From NCBI GenBank assembly GCA_035772405.1, contig JAYKKM010000056.1:542501-606500 (forward strand): 64,000 bases of DNA, given 5' to 3'. Below are positions 7,285 through 14,593 of this stretch, piece after piece. The notes below the pieces were generated by a model, which was not told where the DNA came from, did no database searches, and was given only the letters and a program-made list of their open reading frames with translations. The first letter of the stretch is position 1, and every line of letters begins with the position of its first letter. The stretch is from Chrysogorgia sp. JL179-B06 (lineage: Eukaryota > Cnidaria > Anthozoa > Scleralcyonacea > Chrysogorgiidae). The translations under genes and the position numbers were made by a program.

Positions 7285-8088
7285 ATGAGTATCACTAAAA
7301 TATTTAAAAATAACGACATGTCTGTCACGACTATTAAAGATGGAGACAATATTTGGTTCTATGGAAAAGAAGTCGCTAAGGCATTAGGGTATAAAAACGC
7401 GAAGTGGGCTATCAGCGTACACGTTGACGATACATATAAGGTCAAACGAGAGGTGTTTGAAGGGGGGCGCGAATCACGCCCCCCTTTAAACTTACAACCA
7501 AACACGATATTAATATCGGAGCCAGGAGTTTACGCTCTAGTCTTCTCATCGAAACTCGAGTCAGCAAGAAAGTTCCAAAAATGGGTATTCACAGAAGTCC
7601 TACCATCTATTAGAAAGACGGGACAGTACACACAACATAACCAACTATCGATTATGAATGAGACAGATTTACACTACGACATTGTGAAGTACATTAGAGA
7701 GTACCATCCAACAATAGTCATCCCAGGGTTGGGTGAGTACCAAGACACATCTACTAAAAGAATAGATGGGTGGAAGAAAGGTTACAGTGGTGGACAACCA
7801 GACTTGATAGTTCCACAACTACACAAGAGATACAATGGTTTTGCTATAGAGTTCAAAACACCGAAAGGTAGTGGGGTTATTAGGAATAACCAGTTGAGGG
7901 TATTGAGGAGACTAAGATCACAAGGGTACAACACGTTACTATCCTCAGACCAACATGAGATAATACATTTCATAGAAACATATATGATAGACTCTAGAGT
8001 TCTGTGCGAGTACTGCAATAGAAGATTTAAGAGTGAAACCACACTGTCTAATCACCAAAAATACTTTCACCGAATACTCTATCTGTGA
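7285..8088 (+). CDS. BRO-N / VRR-NUC nuclease / C2H2 zinc-finger fusion
   Basis: The ATG at 7285 is preferred over the GTG at 7282; product 267 residues. Residues 1-112 form a BRO-N domain (IWFYGKEVAKALGY, then VHVDD and an ISEPGVYALVFSS stretch), a DNA-binding module common in large DNA viruses and phages. Residues about 125-235 form a VRR-NUC/PD-(D/E)XK nuclease with D173 (QPDLIV), E189 and K191 (AIEFKTP) and Q203. The C-terminus has a zinc finger with C241, C244, H257 and H262. A structure-guided DNA nuclease in replication or recombination is the likely role. All expected catalytic residues are present and the frame is intact, unlike the polymerase gene. Confidence 0.85.
   Translation: MSITKIFKNNDMSVTTIKDGDNIWFYGKEVAKALGYKNAKWAISVHVDDTYKVKREVFEGGRESRPPLNLQPNTILISEPGVYALVFSSKLESARKFQKWVFTEVLPSIRKTGQYTQHNQLSIMNETDLHYDIVKYIREYHPTIVIPGLGEYQDTSTKRIDGWKKGYSGGQPDLIVPQLHKRYNGFAIEFKTPKGSGVIRNNQLRVLRRLRSQGYNTLLSSDQHEIIHFIETYMIDSRVLCEYCNRRFKSETTLSNHQKYFHRILYL
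7460..7486 (+). other. GC-rich hairpin inside the BRO-N coding region
   Basis: AAGGGGGGCG (7460-7469) pairs with CGCCCCCCTT (7477-7486) across a 7-base loop. It contains a G6 and a C6 run in an otherwise A/T-rich gene and encodes the EGGRESRPP segment. It may be chance or a regulatory RNA structure. Confidence 0.5.
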
Positions 8089-8099
8089 GATAATCTGTG

Positions 8100-8119
8100 A
8101 GATGACTGTGAGGTCATCT
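8100..8119. terminator. Short hairpin after the BRO gene
   Basis: AGATGAC and GTCATCT (7 bp) flank a 6-base loop, starting 12 bp after the stop at 8088. It resembles in position the hairpin after 7033, though it is weaker. Confidence 0.3.
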
Positions 8120-8132
8120 GTAACAAGACACC

Positions 8133-8146
8133 ACGTATAGTATAAG
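8133..8146 (+). promoter_or_regulatory. Putative promoter ACGTATAGTATAAG before 8147
   Basis: The motif abuts the ATG. It is one of the cleanest copies of the recurring GTATA-x-TATA signal. Confidence 0.45.
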
Positions 8147-8440
8147 ATGACTGACAGTGAGTCCGTACCTATTATAACGTCTACAACAAGGGTTAAAGAC
8201 CCTAAGAGAGTAGAGGCAGGCAAACGCTTGGCTGCTATATCTAAAGCAGCCAAAGAGAGGAAGATGAGAGAGAGAGTCACAAGTGAGGACGATAGTTTTA
8301 ACTACGGATACATCATAGGTACTATTGGAGTGGTAATAGCCGCTGGCTCACTGTACTACACGATTAGTCAAGACAAACAAGTAGTGGAGCCTAAGACCGT
8401 TGTTATAAAACCATCACGTAAACTCGACAGCCTCGATTAA
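8147..8440 (+). CDS. Small basic single-TM protein
   Basis: The product is 97 residues. Residues 18-45 are strongly basic (KRVEAGKRLAAISKAAKERK) and residues about 53-70 are hydrophobic (YGYIIGTIGVVIAAGSLYY), followed by a short polar tail. It is a likely type II or tail-embedded membrane protein. I recall similar small genes in cnidarian Polintons but know no function. It is the first of four small genes in tandem, each with its own promoter-like motif. Confidence 0.7.
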   Translation: MTDSESVPIITSTTRVKDPKRVEAGKRLAAISKAAKERKMRERVTSEDDSFNYGYIIGTIGVVIAAGSLYYTISQDKQVVEPKTVVIKPSRKLDSLD

Positions 8441-8442
8441 AA

Positions 8443-8457
8443 CATGTCGTATAATAT
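8443..8457 (+). promoter_or_regulatory. Putative promoter CATGTCGTATAATAT before 8458
   Basis: It abuts the ATG and fills most of the 17-bp gap after the previous stop, as expected if each gene has its own short promoter. Confidence 0.45.
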
Positions 8458-8691
8458 ATGGCATCAATAGACAGAAAAGAACTGATGAACGAGCTATACG
8501 ACGCAGCCCTCGTGACTGCTGGAGCCGTAGCCGTATCCATGGCATCAAAGAAAGTACTAAAAGAACCGTTAGGCACTCCCGAATCAGTGAAGGGCACCCT
8601 CAAGTTAGCGACTGCTGTAGGCGTTTCGACGCTACTCGTTAAGTGGGCGCAGAGCAAGAAATACTTACCTATTGACCCGTTCTCGAAATAA
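8458..8691 (+). CDS. Small alanine-rich membrane protein
   Basis: The product is 77 residues with two weakly hydrophobic, small-residue-rich stretches (about 16-30, ALVTAGAVAVSMA; about 47-62, LKLATAVGVSTLLVKWA) and a polar C-terminus ending DPFSK. A virion or envelope-associated peptide is possible. No named family is recognised. The frame is intact. Confidence 0.7.
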   Translation: MASIDRKELMNELYDAALVTAGAVAVSMASKKVLKEPLGTPESVKGTLKLATAVGVSTLLVKWAQSKKYLPIDPFSK

Positions 8692-8707
8692 CACAGCGTA
8701 ATATATA
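8691..8707 (+). promoter_or_regulatory. Putative promoter ACACAGCGTAATATATA before 8708
   Basis: It spans the whole gap between the TAA at 8689-8691 and the ATG at 8708. Confidence 0.45.
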
Positions 8708-9124
8708 ATGGCTAGTGCGGTAGCAGGTGGGTTGTTCAACGCCATAGCATTCGCAGGAGCTGGGTTTCTATTCAGCAAGCTAAACCATACAGGTTACGAG
8801 ACAGAGATAAAGAGACACAACAAAGCATTGGAGAGTCTTGCAAGAGCTAAAGAAAAGTTCTATGAGAACGAGATTCGTCAGAGAGATAAAGTCCAGGAAT
8901 TAAGACAACAGTTGTCAGACGCTAATGCAGACATAAACGACACGAACCACGCTCTGGATCAACTAAGACAAGTACTTACGATACAGTATGATGGGAAGAC
9001 ATTTAGTAAAGAGCCTGAGTTGTCAGACTATTACAAACCCTCGGACGAGATGAAAGAATACCAAACAGTATTCGTTGGAGTCGTTGGACTACCTTTAGGT
9101 TACTTAATATATAGAGTGTTATAG
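8708..9124 (+). CDS. Coiled-coil protein with N- and C-terminal hydrophobic ends
   Basis: The product is 138 residues. An N-terminal glycine/alanine-rich hydrophobic segment (3-24) is followed by a long charged coiled coil (about 30-90, EIKRHNKALESLARAKEKF) and a C-terminal hydrophobic stretch (about 121-138). The pattern suggests a membrane-spanning scaffold or fusion-like rod. The function is unknown. It is 2 bp from the next ATG, which lacks a full promoter motif and may be translated from the same mRNA. Confidence 0.7.
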   Translation: MASAVAGGLFNAIAFAGAGFLFSKLNHTGYETEIKRHNKALESLARAKEKFYENEIRQRDKVQELRQQLSDANADINDTNHALDQLRQVLTIQYDGKTFSKEPELSDYYKPSDEMKEYQTVFVGVVGLPLGYLIYRVL

Positions 9125-9126
9125 AA

Positions 9127-9312
9127 ATGAGCACTAAAACTTTGAAGGAGATGGCTATGGAATTCGATAAAAAGCGTAACTTGACAGATACACTCTCTTA
9201 CCAAACTCGTCAGATAGAAGAGTTGGAACAACTACTATCAGACGCTCTAAAACAGGTCATAACAATAAAGTGTGAGTTGGAGACACTCAACAACAAAATT
9301 ACTATACTATAG
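9127..9312 (+). CDS. Short coiled-coil protein
   Basis: The product is 61 residues, almost entirely heptad-like (QIEELEQLLSDALKQV). It may pair with the upstream coiled-coil protein. The ATG is 2 bp after the previous stop. No known family. Confidence 0.6.
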   Translation: MSTKTLKEMAMEFDKKRNLTDTLSYQTRQIEELEQLLSDALKQVITIKCELETLNNKITIL

Positions 9313-9322
9313 TCTAAAGACA

Positions 9323-9336
9323 CATATAGTATAGTA
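9323..9336 (+). promoter_or_regulatory. Putative promoter CATATAGTATAGTA before 9343
   Basis: This lies just before the VLTF3-like gene and nearly matches the signals before 9982 (CATATAGTATTATATA) and 10254 (CCTATAGTATATAG). Confidence 0.45.
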
Positions 9337-9342
9337 ACTTAG

Positions 9343-9963
9343 ATGGTTGACGAACGTACAATGAGAATGTTCTATGCTGGGTATACATTAGATGAGATTG
9401 CATCAAAAAAGTGGAGTGGTACTACATTAGGGTATACATTGGACGAGATCAAGAACGGAAGTAAGCACGCAACACCGAAAAAGTGGCACGACACCACGTA
9501 CTGTTATGAGTGTAGTAACCACAGAACCCAAATCGAAGATGGTGTATTTAGTTGTAACAAGTGTGGAGAGACTACTTACGGACGCGTGAGAAACTTTGTA
9601 CCTAACATTTGGATGTACAAGAAATCGACTCATAGTTATAGTAAGTGGCTAGATAGAATGTTGACTGGACTAGTTAGCGAGAGTGACATACCAACAGTTG
9701 TCAATGATTTTATAGAGATAGTATGGTCTCTTAAAAGAAACAAACTGATTGTCAAGAACATATCGAAATATATTTTCTATGTCATAAGAATATGCTCTAG
9801 AAGAGGTATAGAGTTGAGAGGTAGTCTTAACGACCTCAAACCTGGTAAGGTTAAGGTACGATTCGAGTATAACCTGTATAGCGTAGTATACAAGGATCTA
9901 GGTTGGGATGGGAGAGGAGATCCATACTACAACGAGTGGATCAGAAAAGGTCTAGAGAAATAA
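9343..9963 (+). CDS. VLTF3-like late transcription factor (probable)
   Basis: The product is 206 residues. A zinc ribbon is formed by C54, C57, C71 and C74 (YCYECSNH and FSCNKCGE), followed by an aromatic/basic helix (SYSKWLDRML) and a helical C-terminal domain with R/K-rich turns. This order matches poxvirus-type VLTF3 factors found in many nucleocytoplasmic viruses and some Polinton-like viruses. The N-terminus has a 51-bp direct duplication (9379 and 9430) giving GYTLDEI twice. Its likely job is to switch on late viral genes at the recurring short motif. Family membership is probable, not proven; other zinc-ribbon proteins are possible. Confidence 0.55.
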   Translation: MVDERTMRMFYAGYTLDEIASKKWSGTTLGYTLDEIKNGSKHATPKKWHDTTYCYECSNHRTQIEDGVFSCNKCGETTYGRVRNFVPNIWMYKKSTHSYSKWLDRMLTGLVSESDIPTVVNDFIEIVWSLKRNKLIVKNISKYIFYVIRICSRRGIELRGSLNDLKPGKVKVRFEYNLYSVVYKDLGWDGRGDPYYNEWIRKGLEK

Positions 9964-9964
9964 A

Positions 9965-9981
9965 ACATATAGTATTATATA
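9965..9981 (+). promoter_or_regulatory. Putative promoter CATATAGTATTATATA before 9982
   Basis: It abuts the ATG of a 59-codon gene and supports that short ORF being real. Confidence 0.45.
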
Positions 9982-10161
9982 ATGGGAAGACCTAGAATTT
10001 ACCAAACCAAAGAAGAAGCTTTAAGAGCAGCAAGAGCGCAAACTAAAGTGTGGATGAACACTCACAAATGGGTGTGTGAGACATGCGATAGGCCATACCA
10101 TGTGACCTCTAAATATAAACACCTAAAGACCAAAAAGCATTTGAGAAATTTGGAAGCGTGA
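9982..10161 (+). CDS. 59-residue zinc-finger protein
   Basis: This short ORF begins at the ATG at 9982 and stops at 10159-10161. The N-terminal half is basic and helical; the C-terminal half has CETCDRPYHV and KYKHLKTKKH, a C-x2-C ... H-x5-H arrangement like the U1-type C2H2 finger. It would bind nucleic acid. The promoter-like motif directly before the ATG and its place between VLTF3-like and polymerase genes make it a likely real gene. No function is known. Confidence 0.6.
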   Translation: MGRPRIYQTKEEALRAARAQTKVWMNTHKWVCETCDRPYHVTSKYKHLKTKKHLRNLEA

Positions 10162-10227
10162 TTACATTGTACTAGTATAGTAAATTATAAAACGACTCTT
10201 TTTAGGTAAGGGTCTAAAGAAATAAAA

Positions 10228-10245
10228 CATATCCTATAGTATATA
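10228..10245 (+). promoter_or_regulatory. Putative promoter before the polymerase gene
   Basis: It reads CATATCCTATAGTATATA, 8 bp before the ATG at 10254, with the same TATAGTATA core as the preceding genes. Confidence 0.45.
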
Positions 10246-10253
10246 GACATAAC

Positions 10254-13200
10254 ATGTCAAGTAGGATGGAAGAAACGACACATCCTGAAAACATAATGGA
10301 TAAACCAATTCCACACGGACTCGAAGAACCTGTAATGACACCTACACCTGCACCTCCCACACCAAGAAGAAGTGTGAGAGAGCGTATGACTTTGTTCAAG
10401 GAGTCTCTCAAAACTTTCAAAAAGAAGATGAGTCAATGGAACGAGTGGATCGTAGACCACATACCAGAACCCATTAAGAAACACACAACAAGTGCTTTCA
10501 ACTTGTTCAAAGAAAAGATAGACTCTATGTTTAGAGAAACTATACCACGAAAGAGTGAGACCTCACTTAGGGGTTTCTCAAACAACTTTGAGATTAACGC
10601 TGGGACAAACACAGAACCAAAGGTGTTCCTAGAACAGTCAAAAGTTGTTGTGTTAGACCTTTGGAAGAAACAGATGAAAAAAGGAATTAAGACCAAGTTA
10701 ATTCTGGATTGTGTGATGGTTCGCACAGCGAACGACGAAGAGGTTGAAGCTGAGGCACACTTTCACACTCTCACAAAGATTATACTACCTGGCACAAACT
10801 CTGAAGAGACGTACAACGAGATGGTTGAGAAAATGTTAGAGAGCTTCTCTACATACTTGACTAGAGGAAGTAACTGGAGACTTCTTCGTGTTGTGAGACT
10901 AACCATTCACATCGACAAGTACACACCAATGTCTGGGAGCTCCCACATTCCTACACCACAAGCACTAGTTCACAAAAAAAGCCATCGTAAACGTTAGAAA
11001 CAAAAAGGACGATATGTGTTTCAAGTGGTCTGTAACTGTTGCTAAAACGTCACTTGAAGAGAAAAACCAAGAAAGACTAAGTAAGAAACTCAAAGAAGCT
11101 TCGACGAATTACAATTGGACCGAGGTTAGGTTTCCAACACCACTAGAGGACATTAAGAAATTTTCAAAAAATAACAAGATAGGAATAAACGTATTTGGTT
11201 ACGATGAGGGTGAGGTGTACCCTCTTCTTATCCAAGGAAACTCTAGAGACATCATTAACTTGCTTTACATCAAGAATGAGACAACATCTCATTACGTCTG
11301 GATCAAGAACATGAGTAGACTCATGTCAAGTAAGAATAACAACCACCAACACGAGATTCACTATTGTTATAGATGTCTAAATAGCTTCAAGAATACTAAG
11401 TCACTAGAAAAGCACGACGAATACTGTTCAGACGTTAATAGTATTAAAACTATAATGCCGGAAAAAGGTAAAGATGACAAACTAACTTTCACAAACAACC
11501 ACAAAACACAAGACGTGCCATTTGTGATCTACGCTGATTTTGAGTCGTTCATCGAGAAGATTGAAGGATGTGAGAACAAACCAAACAGTAGTTTTACCAA
11601 CAAATACCAACACCATACACCATCAGGATGGACCTTCCACCTAAAATGTAGTGATGACAAACTATACTGGGAGGAGCCAGTAAGTAGAACTAAGAAGAAC
11701 CAGGAAGACGACCTGACCAAGTCGTTCGTAGAAGAGATAGAGAAAGCTGCGCGTAGAGCGTACAAGAGATTCAAGGTGATAATACCAATGAACCTAAGCT
11801 CTGAGGAGACGGAAATTTTCGAGAATAGCACAAAGTGCTGGATTTGTGAAAAAGATTCTCCCTACCCTGAAGACTACGTAGTCAGAGACCATTGTCACAT
11901 GACAGGAAAATTCAGAGGAGCTGCACACACGTCGTGTAATCTAAAATACAAATTACCAAAATTTATTCCTGTTATTTTCCACAACTTGTCTGGATACGAC
12001 GCTCACTTGTTCATCAAAAGCCTAGGTGGAGACATAAACTGTATTCCATGTAACGAGGAGAAATACGTCTCCTTCAGTAAAAATATTGTGGTGGACCACT
12101 ACACTGATAAGACTGGTAAAGAAAAACCTATCACCAGAGAAATTAGATTCTTAGACAGTTTTAAGTTCATGGCTTCTAGTCTAGATAGACTAGCAAAGAA
12201 CTTGTCTAAAGACCAGTTAGTATCCACAAGAAAACAGTTCGAAAAAGACGAAGATTTCGAGCTAGTTTCCAAGAAAGGTGTCTACCCATACGAGTACATG
12301 GATCAGATAGAGAAACTAAAAGAGGAAAAATTACCTCCTAAAGAAGAGTTCTACTCGAAACTGACTGACACAGACATCAGCGACGAGGACTATGAGCACG
12401 CCCAAAAAGTTTGGAAAAACTTTGGAATGAAAACCATGAAGGATTACCACGACCTCTACCTGTTGACAGATGTGTTGTTGTTGGAGGATGTGTTCGAGAA
12501 CTTCAGGTCTGTTTGTACGAAAAATTACGGACTAGACCCTGCATGGTATTACACATCTCCAGGGCTATCATGGGACGCACTACTAAAAACAACAAAAGTA
12601 GAACTAGAGTTGTTGACCGATATTGACATGTTGTTGATGATAGAGAGAGGTATCAGAGGAGGAGTCTCCACCATCACAAAAAGACACGCCCAAGCCAACA
12701 ACAAACATATGGGGTACACAAAAACACCAGAGTCAGAACCACGAGCAAAACACGATCCTACCAAACCTAGCGTGTACTTACCATACCTTGACGCAAACAA
12801 CCTCTACGGATGTGCTATGAATATGAAATTACCTATGGGAGATTTCAAGTGGATGAACAGTGCACAACTAAAGAACTGGAAGAAAACACCTTGTATTCTA
12901 GAAGTTGACCTAGAATACCCTAAGAAACTTCACGATGCTCATAACGATTATCCTCTAGCCCCAGAGAGGTTGATAATTAACGGAGTGGAAAAGCTAGTCC
13001 CTAACTTGATGAACAAGAACAAATACGTTATTCACCGTAAGAACCTTAAGATGTATCTTAAATATGGAATGAAGTTAACAAAAATTCATAGAGGGATTAC
13101 TTTCAGAGAGGGAGCTTGGATGAAGAAGTACATAGATCTTAACACACAACTGAGAACAAAGGCTACGAACAGTTTCGAGAAAGATTTCTTCAAGATGATG

Positions 13201-13971
13201 AACAACTCAGTGTTTGGAAAAAACTATGGAAAACATCAGGAACAGGGTAGACATCAAGTTAGTGACGAACGAAAAGAAAATGAATAAGTTTGTTTCCAAG
13301 CCAAATTACAGTCATCGCGCAATCTTTAGCGAGAACCTAATAGCAGTACACATGAAGAGAACAAAAGTGAAATTCTACAAACCTGTATACCTTGGGATGA
13401 GTATCTTAGACTTGAGTAAGACTGTAATGTACGAGTTTCACTACGAATACATTAAACCTAAATATGGGGATGCTGCTAAGTTATTGTTCACCGACACTGA
13501 CAGTCTAATGTACGAGATACACACCGACGACTTTTACGAAGACATCTCAAATGACGTTAGAGAGAGGTTCGACACCTCTGAGTACTCTAAGGACCACCCC
13601 TCCTGTATTCCAACAGGTTTGAATAAAAAGGTTGTAGGTCTATTCAAGGACGAGAATAATGGAGAGCAAGTCCTAGAGTTTGTTGGTCTAAGAGCCAAGC
13701 TGTACGCATGTAAGACTAACAACTCAGAGCAGAGGAAATGTAAGCTAGATCAATAACATTAGCTAGATCAATAACATTTGAAAACTATAAAGAGTGCTTG
13801 TTCTCCGGAGAGACACAGATGAGAAGTATGAATACTTTTAGAAGTAGGAAACACGAAATTTACACAGAGACGGTCAACAAGATAGCACTAAGTAGTAACG
13901 ACGACAAGCGGTACATCCTACCCGACAAGGTAAACACTCTGGCGTTGGGGCATCACCTCATCGCGGAATAG
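10254..13971 (+). pseudogene. polB: Protein-primed family B DNA polymerase, broken by three frame changes
   Basis: The polymerase copies the linear element using a protein primer. From 5' to 3': a 245-codon N-terminal region; a C2H2-like finger near 11363-11425; ExoI (ADFESF, about 11530); an Endo VII-like cluster with CWIC and DHCHMTGKFRGAAH (11836-11945); ExoII (HNLSGYDAH, about 11980); ExoIII (DLYLLTD, about 12450); motif A (YLDANNLYG, about 12785); motif B (MNNSVFGK, about 13198); motif C (FTDTDSLMY, about 13485). The frame moves +1 at an A7 run (10974-10980) and again at an A6 run inside motif B (13218-13223). It shifts back near 13743 beside an 18-bp tandem duplication, then stays open to TAG at 13971. 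The copy is inactive as read unless the shifts are errors or are bypassed. Confidence 0.9.
13743..13778 (+). repeat. 18-bp tandem duplication in the 3' end of polB
   Basis: AGCTAGATCAATAACATT occurs twice back to back (13743-13760 and 13761-13778). The length keeps the frame, but a one-base loss just before it moves translation into a stop within the duplication. Confidence 0.9.
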
Positions 13972-14101
13972 GGTATACGCACCACCACCAGGACCCGTCT
14001 GACTCGAACCTCCACCCGAACCCACCAAGCCAAGCCTGACTGCATGTCGTTGCTACAGAACGTGAATCACATCGCGCAATAATTCCTGGAGTCTAACTCG
14101 A

Positions 14102-14205
14102 CCACACCCTGATTTTAAAAAACTTGACCACGCCCTTTTTCAAGGCATCTCGACCACGCCCTTTTCTAAGGCATCTCGGCCACGCCCTTTCTCTCAAGGA
14201 ATTCT
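14102..14205 (+). repeat. 26-bp subterminal repeats with CCACGCCC
   Basis: CCACACCC at 14102 and CCACGCCC at 14128, 14154 and 14180 are exactly 26 bp apart, with CTTTTC-AAGGCATCTCG-like spacers. The reverse word GGGCGTGG recurs in the terminal palindrome. The word resembles KLF/EGR-type binding sites. A role in replication or transcription is inferred. Confidence 0.8.
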
Positions 14206-14232
14206 TGGAATTATTTCTCGAGATAATTCTTG

Positions 14233-14315
14233 GAACTTGACCTTGAAACTTGACCTCGACCTTGACCTTGAAACTTGACCTTGACCTTGAAACTCGACCT
14301 TGACCTTGACCTTGA
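14233..14315 (+). repeat. TTGACC hexamer array
   Basis: About ten TTGACC-like units separated by occasional AAAC fill this stretch. TGACCTTGA, which appears about six times, is the form of an extended nuclear-receptor half-site. It lies between the 26-bp repeats and the terminal palindrome. Confidence 0.8.
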
Positions 14316-14316
14316 C

Positions 14317-14446
14317 AGTAGTAGTAAAAGGCCTATTCTAACTCACAACCAGTTAGATTATTTAGTGGGCGTGGCCAAAGCTTTGGCTACGCCCACTAAA
14401 GGGTCTAACTGCGGGGGTGAGTTAGAATCGGCCTTTTACTACTACT
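14317..14446. repeat. 130-bp near-perfect terminal palindrome of the virus
   Basis: The outer arms 14317-14346 and 14417-14446 (starting AGTAGTAGTAAAAGGCC) match with one mismatch in 30. The inner arms around TTAGTGGGCGTGGCCAAAG meet without a loop at 14380/14381. I take 14446 as the right end of the element. The end can fold as a hairpin, unusual for a protein-primed linear element. It could also be a separate foldback element that landed at the end. Confidence 0.75.
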
Positions 14447-14593
14447 TTGGCAGTTTAGCACCTTTTCACTTTGTTATATATTCAAAATACTGTCTACGCA
14501 GCACTCTACTCTCGGATATCAATTGATTAATTGTGTGAATTTTAAAAATAAATTAAAACTACAATATAATATTTCAATTTCAAATATATTTAC

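Larger units (their letters stand above)
1..14446. mobile_element. Endogenous Polinton/Maverick (adintovirus-like) element, right part
   Basis: The gene set seen is a chromodomain integrase of retroviral type, a protein-primed family B DNA polymerase with an Endo VII-like zinc insert, and a double-jelly-roll capsid protein. That combination defines Polintons/Mavericks and their viral relatives, the adintoviruses. Genes run leftward from 3821 to base 1 and rightward from 3839 to 13971. The coding is dense, with intergenic gaps often under 20 bp, and looks less AT-rich than the flanks. The right end is placed at 14446, where the sequence reads ACTACTACT and host-like AT-rich DNA begins; a 5'-AG terminus is reported for Polintons. 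The left end lies outside the window, so TIR and target duplication are not verified. Frame breaks suggest an inactivated copy or assembly errors. Confidence 0.88.

Noticed and set aside
10974..10980. Programmed -1 ribosomal frameshift
   Set aside because: The shift needed is +1, there is no suitable slippery heptamer and stem, and the same pattern occurs at two other A-runs.
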